Assembly (NCBI RefSeq): GCF_024721315.2
Contig: NZ_JANFAK020000058.1
Coordinates: 1-46,420, forward strand
Reading direction: 5' to 3'
DNA: 46,420 nt
Source: Streptomyces sp. Isolate_45
GTDB taxonomy: Bacteria; Actinomycetota; Actinomycetes; Streptomycetales; Streptomycetaceae
The notes beneath the pieces were generated by a model. It did not search any database and was not told the DNA's origin. It saw only the letters and a list, made by a program, of their open reading frames with translations. This document shows, one piece after another, positions 24,443 to 32,168 of this stretch (position 1 is the first letter of the stretch; each line of letters opens with the position of its first letter). The position numbers were made by a program, and so were the translations under genes.

Positions 24443-25882
24443 TCAGCCGTCGAGCGAGGTCATGACGTGCTTGATGCGGGTGTAGTCCTCGAAGCCGTAG
24501 GCGGAGAGGTCCTTGCCGTAGCCGGACTTCTTGAAGCCGCCGTGGGGCATCTCGGCGACGAGCGGGATGTGGGTGTTGATCCACACGCAGCCGAAGTCGA
24601 GGTTCTTGGACATCCGCATCGCGCGGCCGTGGTCCTTGGTCCACACGGAGGAGGCGAGGGCGAACTCGACGCCGTTCGCGTACTCCAGGGCCTGGGCCTC
24701 GTCCGTGAAGGACTGGACGGTGATGACGGGGCCGAAGACCTCGTTCTGGATGATCTCGTCGTCCTGCTTCAGGCCCGAGACGACGGTCGGGGCGTAGAAG
24801 TAGCCCTTGTCGCCGACCTGGTGGCCGCCCGCCTCGACCTTGGCGTGGGCCGGGAGGCGCTCGATGAAGCCCGCGACCTGCTTGAGCTGGTTCGGGTTGT
24901 TCAGCGGGCCGTAGAGCACGTCCTCGTCGTCCGGCTGCCCGGTCTTGGTGTCGGAGGCCGCCTTGGCGAGCGCGGTCACGAACTCGTCGTGGATCGACTC
25001 GTGCACGAGCACGCGGGTGGCGGCGGTGCAGTCCTGACCGGCGTTGAAGTAGCCGGCGACCGCGATGTCCTCGACGGCCTTGGCGATGTCGGCGTCCTGG
25101 AAGACCACGGCGGGAGCCTTGCCACCGAGCTCCAGGTGGACGCGCTTGACGTCCTTGGAGGCGCTCTCGGCGACCTGCATGCCCGCGCGCACCGAGCCGG
25201 TGATGGAGGCCATCGCCGGGGTGGAGTGCTCGACCATTGCCTTGCCGGTCTCGCGGTCGCCGCAGATGACGTTGAAGACGCCCTTGGGCAGGACGGAGTC
25301 GATGATCTCCGCCATCAGGACGGTGGAGGCCGGGGTGGTGTCCGACGGCTTGAGCACCACGGTGTTGCCCGCGGCGATCGCCGGGGCGAACTTCCACACG
25401 GCCATCATCATCGGGTAGTTCCACGGCGCGACCTGGGCACAGACGCCGACGGGCTCGCGACGGATGATCGAGGTCATCCCGTCCATGTACTCGCCGGCCG
25501 AGCGGCCTTCGAGCAGGCGGGCGGCGCCGGCGAAGAAGCGGATCTGGTCCACCATCGGCGGCAGCTCCTCGCTGGCCGTGAGGCCCAGCGGCTTGCCGGT
25601 GTTCTCCGACTCGGCGGCGACCAGCTCGTCCGCGCGCGCCTCGAAGGCGTCCGCGATCTTGAGCAGGGCCTTCTGCCGCTCGGACGGGGTCGTGTCGCGC
25701 CAGCCCGGGAAGGCTGCAGCGGCGGCGGCCATGGCCGCGTCCACATCGGCCCGGCCGGACAGGGGGGCCGTCGCGTACGCCTCGCCGGTGGCGGGATTGA
25801 CCACCTCGGTGGTCCGCCCGTCGGCGGCGTCCTTGAACTCCCCGCCGATGTAGTTGCGCAGACGACGCAGTTCGGTGGTCAC
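24443..25882 (-). CDS. Gamma-aminobutyraldehyde dehydrogenase (second copy, 479 aa)
   Basis: An NAD(P)-dependent aldehyde dehydrogenase with catalytic C285 in GQDCTAATR, base Glu in LELGGKAPAVVF, and APWNYPMMMA. The C-terminal MPHGGFKKSGYGKDLSAYGFEDY matches the aminobutyraldehyde group. It probably oxidises 4-aminobutyraldehyde to GABA, redundantly with or specialised from the copy at 13930. The GTG at 25882 has AGGAG upstream; the open frame beyond it lacks a ribosome-binding site. It diverges from the Lrp/AsnC gene, and site A lies 99 bp upstream. Confidence 0.9.
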   Translation of the reverse strand: MTTELRRLRNYIGGEFKDAADGRTTEVVNPATGEAYATAPLSGRADVDAAMAAAAAAFPGWRDTTPSERQKALLKIADAFEARADELVAAESENTGKPLGLTASEELPPMVDQIRFFAGAARLLEGRSAGEYMDGMTSIIRREPVGVCAQVAPWNYPMMMAVWKFAPAIAAGNTVVLKPSDTTPASTVLMAEIIDSVLPKGVFNVICGDRETGKAMVEHSTPAMASITGSVRAGMQVAESASKDVKRVHLELGGKAPAVVFQDADIAKAVEDIAVAGYFNAGQDCTAATRVLVHESIHDEFVTALAKAASDTKTGQPDDEDVLYGPLNNPNQLKQVAGFIERLPAHAKVEAGGHQVGDKGYFYAPTVVSGLKQDDEIIQNEVFGPVITVQSFTDEAQALEYANGVEFALASSVWTKDHGRAMRMSKNLDFGCVWINTHIPLVAEMPHGGFKKSGYGKDLSAYGFEDYTRIKHVMTSLDG

Positions 25883-25929
25883 TACAGCCACTCTCCTGAT
25901 CACATGTCCAATGATTGAGACGAATCCCA

Positions 25930-25958
25930 AGCCTAGCCCCTCGGGTGACGCTTTCGAC
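25930..25958 (-). promoter_or_regulatory. Possible promoter of the second aldehyde dehydrogenase gene
   Basis: On the minus strand, TAGGCT (25930-25935) is a plausible actinobacterial -10. The -35 position (about 25953-25958, GTCGAA) is poor, as expected for an activator-dependent promoter. Site A begins about 22 bp further upstream. Confidence 0.3.
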
Positions 25959-25980
25959 AGAGCCAGACACACCGAACTAC

Positions 25981-26018
25981 GAAATCCGTGCAATCGAGGA
26001 CCTCACACAACGGATTTC
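25981..26018. promoter_or_regulatory. Long-spaced inverted repeat, site A, in the Lrp/AsnC divergent region
   Basis: Perfect 9-bp arms GAAATCCGT (25981-25989) and ACGGATTTC (26010-26018) are separated by exactly 20 bp. The geometry and the TCCGT/ACGGA core are shared with site B at 15520-15555. It lies in the 184-bp region between the divergent aldehyde dehydrogenase and Lrp/AsnC genes, so it is a candidate autoregulatory and pathway operator. Confidence 0.6.
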
Positions 26019-26066
26019 ATCGCCTACGGGTTGCGGAACAGACGACTCCTCGTGCACAGTGAGGTC

Positions 26067-26555
26067 GTGGTCAGTCGAAGCGCAGATTCCAGGAACAGAC
26101 AACCGTCCCCTTCGGTCGATGCTGTGTCCCTGGCGATCATCGAGCAACTGCAGGAGGACGGCCGCCGTCCCTATGCATCGATCGGCAAGGCCGTCGGCCT
26201 GTCCGAGGCGGCCGTACGCCAGCGCGTACAGAAGCTGCTCGACCAGGGAGTCATGCAGATCGTCGCCGTCACCGACCCGCTCACCGTGGGCCTCCGACGG
26301 CAGGCCATGGTCGGCATCAACGTCGAGGGAGACCTCGACCCGGTGGCCGACGCGCTGACCGACATGGCCGAGTGCGAGTACGTGGTGATGACCGCGGGGT
26401 CGTTCGACCTGATGGTGGAGATCGTCTGCGAGGACGACGACCACCTGCTCGAAACGATCAACAAGAAGATCCGCACGCTCCCCGGCGTGCGATCAACCGA
26501 AAGCTTCGTTTACCTGAAGCTGAAGAAGCAGACCTACATGTGGGGAACCAGATAA
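26067..26555 (+). CDS. Lrp/AsnC-family transcriptional regulator (162 aa)
   Basis: The N-terminal helix-turn-helix (about residues 15-65) reads IIEQLQEDGRRPYASIGKAV followed by LSEAAVRQRVQKLLDQGV. The C-terminal RAM/AsnC ligand domain (75-155) includes VVMTAGSFDLMVEIVCED. Such proteins form octamers that sense amino acids or related amines. Its position between an aldehyde dehydrogenase and the aminotransferase points to control of polyamine breakdown; the orthologous gene in S. coelicolor has, as I recall, been linked to this. GTG 26067 is preferred; GTG 26052 is an alternative. The aminotransferase starts 2 bp after its stop. Confidence 0.92.
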   Translation: MVSRSADSRNRQPSPSVDAVSLAIIEQLQEDGRRPYASIGKAVGLSEAAVRQRVQKLLDQGVMQIVAVTDPLTVGLRRQAMVGINVEGDLDPVADALTDMAECEYVVMTAGSFDLMVEIVCEDDDHLLETINKKIRTLPGVRSTESFVYLKLKKQTYMWGTR

Positions 26556-26557
26556 CC

Positions 26558-27919
26558 GTGAGCCAGGACCTCTCCAAGACCGCGTACGACCACCTGTGGA
26601 TGCACTTCACCCGCATGTCGTCCTACGAGAACTCCCCCGTCCCCACCATCGTCCGGGGCGAGGGCACCTACATCTGGGACGACAAGGGCAAGCGCTACCT
26701 GGACGGCCTCGCGGGCCTGTTCGTGGTCAACGCCGGTCACGGCCGCAAGGAACTGGCCGAGGTCGCCTACAAGCAGGCGCAGGAACTCGCGTTCTTCCCC
26801 ATCTGGTCGTACGCGCACCCCAAGGCCGTCGAGCTCGCCGAGCGCCTCGCCCACTACGCCCCCGGTGACCTGAACAAGGTCTTCTTCACCACCGGTGGCG
26901 GCGAGGCCGTCGAGACCGCCTGGAAGCTGGCCAAGCAGTACTTCAAGCTCCAGGGCAAGCACACCAAGTACAAGGTCATCTCGCGTGCGGTCGCCTACCA
27001 CGGCACCCCGCAGGGCGCCCTGTCCATCACCGGTCTGCCGGCCCTCAAGGCCCCCTTCGAGCCGCTGGTCCCCGGCGCGCACAAGGTGCCGAACACCAAC
27101 ATCTACCGCGCCCCGATCTTCGGTGACGACCCGGAGGCCTACGGCCGCTGGTGCGCCGACCAGATCGAGCAGGAGATCCTCTTCGAGGGCGCCGACACCG
27201 TCGCGGCCGTCTTCCTGGAGCCGGTGCAGAACGCCGGTGGCTGTTTCCCGCCGCCGCCCGGCTACTTCCAGCGCGTCCGCGAGATCTGCGACGAGTACGA
27301 CGTGCTCCTCGTCTCCGACGAGACGATCTGCGCGTTCGGCCGCCTCGGCACGATGTTCGCCTGTGACAAGTTCGACTACGTGCCGGACATGATCACCTGC
27401 GCCAAGGGCATGACCTCGGGCTACTCCCCGATCGGCGCCTGCATCATCTCGGACCGCCTCGCGGAGCCCTTCTACAAGGGCGACAACACCTTCCTGCACG
27501 GCTACACCTTCGGCGGACACCCGGTGTCCTCCGCGGTGGCCCTCGCCAACCTCGACATCTTCGACAAGGAAGGCCTGAACCAGCACGTGCTGGACCAGGA
27601 GGGCAACTTCTTCAACACCCTGAAGAAGCTGCACGACCTTCCGATCGTCGGCGACGTCCGCGGCAACGGCTTCTTCTACGGCATCGAGCTCGTCAAGGAC
27701 AAGGTCACCAAGGAGTCCTTCACGGACGAGGAGACGGAGCGCGTGCTCTACGGCTTCCTCTCCAAGGCTCTCTTCGAGAACGGCCTGTACTGCCGCGCCG
27801 ACGACCGTGGGGACCCGGTCATCCAGCTGGCCCCGCCGCTGATCGCGGACCAGGGCACCTTCGACGAGATCGAAGGCATCCTGCGCTCGGTGCTCACCGA
27901 GGCATGGACCAAGCTGTAG
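26558..27919 (+). CDS. Putrescine-type class III aminotransferase (453 aa)
   Basis: This PLP-dependent aminotransferase resembles SpuC-like putrescine:pyruvate and omega-amino acid transaminases. The Schiff-base lysine is K283 in ITCAKGMTSGYSPIGA. TTGGGEAVETAWKLAKQY binds the cofactor phosphate, and VSDETICAFGRLG carries the Asp contacting the pyridine ring. It would convert putrescine to 4-aminobutyraldehyde, the substrate of the adjacent aldehyde dehydrogenase. The GTG start lies 2 bp after the regulator stop, with GGGGA upstream, so the two genes are co-transcribed. A strong terminator follows at 27994-28046. Confidence 0.92.
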   Translation: MSQDLSKTAYDHLWMHFTRMSSYENSPVPTIVRGEGTYIWDDKGKRYLDGLAGLFVVNAGHGRKELAEVAYKQAQELAFFPIWSYAHPKAVELAERLAHYAPGDLNKVFFTTGGGEAVETAWKLAKQYFKLQGKHTKYKVISRAVAYHGTPQGALSITGLPALKAPFEPLVPGAHKVPNTNIYRAPIFGDDPEAYGRWCADQIEQEILFEGADTVAAVFLEPVQNAGGCFPPPPGYFQRVREICDEYDVLLVSDETICAFGRLGTMFACDKFDYVPDMITCAKGMTSGYSPIGACIISDRLAEPFYKGDNTFLHGYTFGGHPVSSAVALANLDIFDKEGLNQHVLDQEGNFFNTLKKLHDLPIVGDVRGNGFFYGIELVKDKVTKESFTDEETERVLYGFLSKALFENGLYCRADDRGDPVIQLAPPLIADQGTFDEIEGILRSVLTEAWTKL

Positions 27920-27936
27920 CAGCACCCGGCACGACC

Positions 27937-27996
27937 GTCCGGTCCGACAACGACCGCCCGGCGCGCGACCGGTCCGAGCACGACTGGTCCGAACAC
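27937..27996. repeat. Degenerate 15-bp tandem repeat (4 units)
   Basis: Four consecutive 15-mers start at 27937, 27952, 27967 and 27982. The last two read GACCGGTCCGAGCAC and GACTGGTCCGAACAC; GGTCCGA recurs at 27941, 27971 and 27986. The repeat lies directly before the terminator hairpin in the 222-bp gap after the aminotransferase. Confidence 0.5.
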
Positions 27997-28046
27997 ACGG
28001 CCCGGATCCTCCGTTCGAGTGAGAACGCGAGGGTCCGGGCCGTGTG
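27994..28046 (+). terminator. Terminator of the Lrp-aminotransferase operon
   Basis: The arms are 27994-28011 (CACACGGCCCGGATCCTC) and 28029-28046. They pair over 18 positions with one wobble and a 17-base loop. It is about 75 bp past the aminotransferase stop and is the strongest hairpin in this gap. Confidence 0.65.
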
Positions 28047-28141
28047 CTGTCACCATCCAAGCGGTTCATCTCTTTACATCTCATTGCGGCGCCAGTGACT
28101 GAAAGGGCTCCGCTTCGTTCCCCCGGACGGAGGTGTACGCC

Positions 28142-28891
28142 ATGGTGGCTCCACCGGACACTGCCCCGCCTGACAATGACGTCCTGTGGGCGCGGTCCCT
28201 GCACTACTCCCACAGCGGTTCCCCCGGCCTGATCGGGGTCTCCGTCGAAGTCCGGCAGGGCGAGATCCTGGCCGTGACCGGCCCGCGCGGCAGCGGGAAG
28301 ACGACCCTGCTGCGCTGCCTGACCGGACAGCTGGTCCCCGAACAGGGCGAGGTCTGGTTCAACAGCGTTCCCGTCCACACCATGGGAGCCCTGGCCCGCG
28401 AGCGCCTGCGCCGCGACCGGTTCGCGTGGATCGGGCCCGAGCCGCAACTGCTGCCCGAGCTCAAGGTGTGGGAGAACGTGGCCCTGCCCCTGCTGCTCGC
28501 CGGCGCCGCGAACCGCGCAGCCAAGCACGCCGCCTGCGAATGGTTGGAGCGCCTGGACATCGGCGCCTTCGCCCGCAAACGCCCCGGCGCCCTGAACCGG
28601 GCCGAGTCCCAGCGGGTCGCGCTGGCCCGGGCCCTCGTCTCCGAGCCGGCCGTGCTCTTCGCCGACGAGCCGACGGCCCCCCTGCACCGCGCCGAGCGAT
28701 CCCTGCTCCTGCGCACCCTCACCACGGCGGCCCGTTCGCACGGCATCACCGTGCTGCTGGCCACCCACGACGAGGAGACGGCCGCCGCGGCCGACCGCAC
28801 CACGGCCCTGCTCGACGGCCGCCCGGCCTCCGCCGCGGCCGCACCCCCACAGGCGACGGAGGACCAGGCCGCGTGCTCGCTCTCCGCCTAG
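28142..28891 (+). CDS. ABC transporter ATP-binding protein with degenerate signature (249 aa)
   Basis: Walker A is GPRGSGKTT, Walker B is AVLFADEPT and the switch histidine is ATHDEE. The signature LSGGQ is replaced by LNRAESQ (followed by a normal RVALARAL), and the Q-loop region reads WIGPEPQLLPEL. Overall it resembles LolD/MacB-type ATPases, which often pair with extracytoplasmic export or cell-envelope systems. ATG 28142 is preferred over GTG 28133 because GGAGG lies 8 bases before it. It overlaps the next gene by 19 bp, so the two likely form one transporter. Confidence 0.85.
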   Translation: MVAPPDTAPPDNDVLWARSLHYSHSGSPGLIGVSVEVRQGEILAVTGPRGSGKTTLLRCLTGQLVPEQGEVWFNSVPVHTMGALARERLRRDRFAWIGPEPQLLPELKVWENVALPLLLAGAANRAAKHAACEWLERLDIGAFARKRPGALNRAESQRVALARALVSEPAVLFADEPTAPLHRAERSLLLRTLTTAARSHGITVLLATHDEETAAAADRTTALLDGRPASAAAAPPQATEDQAACSLSA

Positions 28892-29955
28892 CCCGCGGTT
28901 CCCGGCCCCTCGTACAGATGCGGCGGCTGCTCGTCGCCACCGCGTCGGCCGGCACCGGATTCCTCTTCCTGTACGTCCTCGCGGGGGCGATGGACCGGCC
29001 TGCCGGATCGTTCCCCCGCCTGCTGTGGGCACTGGTGCCGCTGGCCGCCACCGTGCAGTTCGCCGTGGCGGTGGCCCGGACCGACCCGGCGACCCGGCCC
29101 CGCCAGGGGCTGGACGCCGTCGGACTGGGCCCCGTACGGCTCGGCCTGGCCGCGGCGGTCTCCACCGCCGTCGCCTGCACCCTGGGCGGCGTCCTGGCGC
29201 TGGCCGCCTTCCTGCACCTGCGCGGCGACCTGACCGGGCTGCCCTTCGACGGCGCCGGTGCCCGCCTGCTCCACGCCGAGCAGCCGTTGCCCCTGGCGGC
29301 CGCGCTCACCCTGCTGGCCCTGATCCCGCTGACCGCTTCCGCCGCCACGGCCCTGGCCCTGCGCCACCGCGCCTCGCCCACCGGACCGGCCCCCCTGACC
29401 GGGGTGCCCTGGGGGGTCGCGCTCACCGCGTGCGGACTCACCGTCGAGGCCTACACCGGCCCGAACGGCGCCGCGATGCCGGCGGGCTGGGCCCTCATCG
29501 TCGCCGGGCTCGCCCTCGCCGGGCCGGGACTGGCCTACACCTGCGGAACCCTCGTACAGGCCGCCCGACCGGGCGCGCTGCGGCTGCTCGCCGGACGGGC
29601 CCTGCAGGAGGAGGCGCCCCGGCTGGGCCGCCCCCTCGGGGTGCTGTGCGCGGTCGCCGCGGCCGCGCTGACGGCCCTGGCGCTGCGCGAAGGTACCGGG
29701 CCACTGCCCCCGCTGGGTCCCCTGACCTGGCCGGCCGCGGCACTGGTGGCGCTCTGCGCGGCCGCGACCCTTCTCACATCGGCGGTCGAATCCAGGCAGT
29801 CCCGGTCGGCCGCCCGGGCCGCCCTCCTCGACCTCGGAACCCCCGGAACGGTGCTGCGTACGGCCGCTACGGTGCGCGCCGGAGCACTGCTGGCGGTGTG
29901 CCTTCCGCTCAGCTGGGGTGTGGCGCAACTGACGTCCCTGGCGTTGACGCGCTGA
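28873..29955 (+). CDS. ABC transporter membrane subunit, poorly conserved (360 aa)
   Basis: About eight to nine hydrophobic segments are spread over the whole length, with short Ala/Leu-rich loops. The protein lacks the large extracellular domain of MacB/FtsX permeases, although its position directly after a LolD/MacB-like ATPase suggests the same superfamily. The GTG start lies inside the ATPase gene (19-bp overlap) with GGAGG upstream, implying coupled translation. The substrate is unknown. Confidence 0.75.
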   Translation: MLALRLARGSRPLVQMRRLLVATASAGTGFLFLYVLAGAMDRPAGSFPRLLWALVPLAATVQFAVAVARTDPATRPRQGLDAVGLGPVRLGLAAAVSTAVACTLGGVLALAAFLHLRGDLTGLPFDGAGARLLHAEQPLPLAAALTLLALIPLTASAATALALRHRASPTGPAPLTGVPWGVALTACGLTVEAYTGPNGAAMPAGWALIVAGLALAGPGLAYTCGTLVQAARPGALRLLAGRALQEEAPRLGRPLGVLCAVAAAALTALALREGTGPLPPLGPLTWPAAALVALCAAATLLTSAVESRQSRSAARAALLDLGTPGTVLRTAATVRAGALLAVCLPLSWGVAQLTSLALTR

Positions 29956-29981
29956 CGGAAACGGCCCTTAGTGTGGGCCGA

Positions 29982-31073
29982 ATGGTCAACGCAGACATCG
30001 AGATCGAGACGCTCGCCGAATTCGACCGCGTCGCCGCCAGGGGTTCCCTGAGCGGCTACCGGATCCAGTCGGTCAACCTGTTGGAGCGGACCTTCGCGCT
30101 GCTGTCGGCCGACACCTCCGCGGCCGTCTTCCTGGGCTGCCCGATGGAGCCCGACGCATCGGTGAAGGTCCGCGCCGACGGCGCGCTCGTCTTCCCCCCG
30201 GTGCCGGACCTGCCGTTCAACCCTTACCGGGGCCTGCTCTACACGGCCGAGGAACTGTTCTCGGGGCTGGACGAGGGGTACGGGGCGACCCCGGACGCCC
30301 AGGCGTACGCCTGGTTCCAGGAGACCGGGACCGACGGCGACGTCTTCTCCTCGATGCTGCGTTCGATCCACGACGACGCCGTCTCCGACGCCCTCGACGA
30401 GCATCTGGCGGGTGCCCGGGTGGTGGGCGTGATGGGCGGCCACGCCATGGCCCGCGGCGGTGCGGACTACCGCGGTGCGGCGGAGCTGGGCCGAAACCTC
30501 ACCCGGTCCGGGTTCACGGTCGCCACCGGTGGCGGGCCTGGCGCCATGGAGGCCGCGAACCTCGGCGCCTACCTGGCCCCCGCCGCCGACGAGGCCCTGC
30601 CCGAGGCACTGGCGCTGTTGGCCGAGGTCCCCTCCTTCGTCCCGTCGGTGTCCGACTGGGCCCGCGCGGCCTTCGCCGTACGGGAGCGCTGGCCCGACGG
30701 CGGCGACTCGACCGGGATCCCGACCTGGTTCTACGGGCACGAGCCGCCGAACGCCTTCGCGGGGCACATCGCCAAGTACTTCGCGAACGCCACCCGTGAG
30801 GACGGGCTGCTGGCCCGGTCGAACGCGGGCGTCGTGTTCCTGCCCGGCGCGGCCGGCACCGTCCAGGAGATCTTCGACAACGCGACGCCCAACTATTACG
30901 CGTCGCGCGGGGAGCCGACCCCGATGGTCCTGGTGAACCGTACGCACTGGACCGAGCACCTGCCGGCCTGGCCGCTGCTCACGGCGCTGGCCCGCGGCCG
31001 TGCGATGGAGTCCCGGATCGCGCTGGTGGACTCGGTGGACGAGGTCCCGGCCGCACTCGCCGCAATGGGCTGA
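29982..31073 (+). CDS. LOG-like Rossmann-fold nucleotide-binding protein (363 aa)
   Basis: The N-terminal ~130 residues are an extra domain. The C-terminal part is a LOG/TIGR00725-like fold with VVGVMGGHAMARGG and TVATGGGPGAMEAANLG. The usual PGGxGTxxE motif reads PGAAGTVQE, losing one glycine. LOG proteins release cytokinin bases from their ribotides or have related phosphoribohydrolase activity; the longer length and altered motif make the activity here uncertain. It starts 26 bp after the membrane subunit. Confidence 0.8.
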   Translation: MVNADIEIETLAEFDRVAARGSLSGYRIQSVNLLERTFALLSADTSAAVFLGCPMEPDASVKVRADGALVFPPVPDLPFNPYRGLLYTAEELFSGLDEGYGATPDAQAYAWFQETGTDGDVFSSMLRSIHDDAVSDALDEHLAGARVVGVMGGHAMARGGADYRGAAELGRNLTRSGFTVATGGGPGAMEAANLGAYLAPAADEALPEALALLAEVPSFVPSVSDWARAAFAVRERWPDGGDSTGIPTWFYGHEPPNAFAGHIAKYFANATREDGLLARSNAGVVFLPGAAGTVQEIFDNATPNYYASRGEPTPMVLVNRTHWTEHLPAWPLLTALARGRAMESRIALVDSVDEVPAALAAMG

Positions 31074-31101
31074 CCCCCGGAGGCAACTTCTCATCCGTTT
31101 C

Positions 31102-31142
31102 TCACGTCTGGCAGAGGTAACGCGAAAACCTGCCAGACGTGA
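31102..31142. promoter_or_regulatory. 13-bp inverted repeat just before the DMT transporter start
   Basis: TCACGTCTGGCAG (31102-31114) and CTGCCAGACGTGA (31130-31142) pair perfectly around a 15-base loop. The repeat ends 12 bp before the GTG, so it directly adjoins the ribosome-binding site. It could terminate the upstream gene, bind a repressor, or influence translation. Confidence 0.5.
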
Positions 31143-31154
31143 ACGGAGCCCTCT

Positions 31155-32066
31155 GTGCTCATAGGCCTGCTGACCGCTGTCGCGGCGTCCATCTGCTACG
31201 GCACGGGATCCGTCCTGCAAGCCGTGGGCTCGCGGCGGGCGGCCCGGATGTCCCCGGCCGCCGCCGGGGTGACCGCGCACGGCGGACCCAACCTGACTTC
31301 CACCGCCAAGGCCGCGATGACCTGGGAGTTCATCGTCGGCACCATTCTCGACTTCGTGGGGTTCGGGCTCGGCGCGCTGGCCGCGCGCATGCTGCCGCTC
31401 TTCCTCTCGCAGACCGTCATCAGCGCCAACCTCGTGATCACGGCCGTGCTGAGCGTGAAGATGCTCGGCATCCGGCTCACCCGCAAGGAGTGGACCTCGA
31501 TCGGCGTCGTCTGCACGGCGCTGGTGCTGCTGGCCACGGCGGCGGGTCACGAGGGCGGCCACCACGCTCCCATGTCCACCCACTGGTGGCTGCTGGGGAT
31601 CACCCTCTTCCTGATGATCGGCGGCACGGTCGCCGTCCGTCTCCTCGGCGGGAACGCGGCGATCCTGGCGGGTCTGCTGTCGGGCCTCGGCTTCGGCGCC
31701 CTGGGCGTCGGAGTCCGCATCCTGAACGGGATCGACCCGTTCGACCTCGGCTCCTTCCTCGGCGACCCGGCGCTGTACGCGATCCTGGCGGCCGGCTTCG
31801 GCGGCATGTACCTGCACACCGTCGCCCTGCAGATCGGCTCGGTGAACGGGGCGACCGCGGCCCTCGTCGTCGGTGAGACCGTGCTCCCCGGGGCCATCGG
31901 CGTGATCTGGCTCGGCGACGCCTCCCGGCCGGGCCTGGCCTGGCTGGCCGTCCTCGGCTTCGTCCTGGCGGTGGCCGGTGCGGTCGCCGTGGCCTGGTTC
32001 GGCAAGCACGGGACCGAAGAGGAGGAGGGGGCCGTCGCGGCTCCCGTCCCCGAACCGGTCCGCTGA
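31155..32066 (+). CDS. DMT-superfamily (EamA-like) transporter (303 aa)
   Basis: Nine to ten hydrophobic segments appear, in two loosely repeated halves, as in drug/metabolite transporters. The N-terminus MLIGLLTAVAASICYGTGSV and the C-terminal GATAALVVGETVLPGAIGV are typical of EamA-like carriers. A His-rich loop (GHEGGHHAPMSTHWW) separates the halves, and an acidic tail ends the protein. The substrate is unknown. The GTG start has CGGAG about 7 bases upstream. Confidence 0.8.
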   Translation: MLIGLLTAVAASICYGTGSVLQAVGSRRAARMSPAAAGVTAHGGPNLTSTAKAAMTWEFIVGTILDFVGFGLGALAARMLPLFLSQTVISANLVITAVLSVKMLGIRLTRKEWTSIGVVCTALVLLATAAGHEGGHHAPMSTHWWLLGITLFLMIGGTVAVRLLGGNAAILAGLLSGLGFGALGVGVRILNGIDPFDLGSFLGDPALYAILAAGFGGMYLHTVALQIGSVNGATAALVVGETVLPGAIGVIWLGDASRPGLAWLAVLGFVLAVAGAVAVAWFGKHGTEEEEGAVAAPVPEPVR

Positions 32067-32097
32067 CCCGGCGTCGCACCCGGCTCCTCCCTCACCC

Positions 32098-32126
32098 GAC
32101 CGGCCGCCCCCTGGTGGCGGCCGGTC
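32098..32126 (+). terminator. Terminator of the DMT transporter gene
   Basis: Perfect arms GACCGGCCGCC (32098-32108) and GGCGGCCGGTC (32116-32126) have a 7-base loop. It begins 32 bp past the transporter stop. Confidence 0.65.
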
Positions 32127-32168
32127 CGCCGCCGGCGCTTGCTGGACGGGGGAGAGAGCGAGAGGTCC

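Noticed and set aside
27904..28098. 64-codon open frame overlapping the aminotransferase 3' end
   Set aside because: There is no ribosome-binding site, the terminator hairpin lies within it, and the product is not recognisable. The 15-bp repeat inside it is reported separately.
31115..31128. GlnR-like box (GTAAC followed by GAAAA)
   Set aside because: The two half-sites are only 2 bp apart rather than the expected 6, and the sequence is simply the loop of an inverted repeat.
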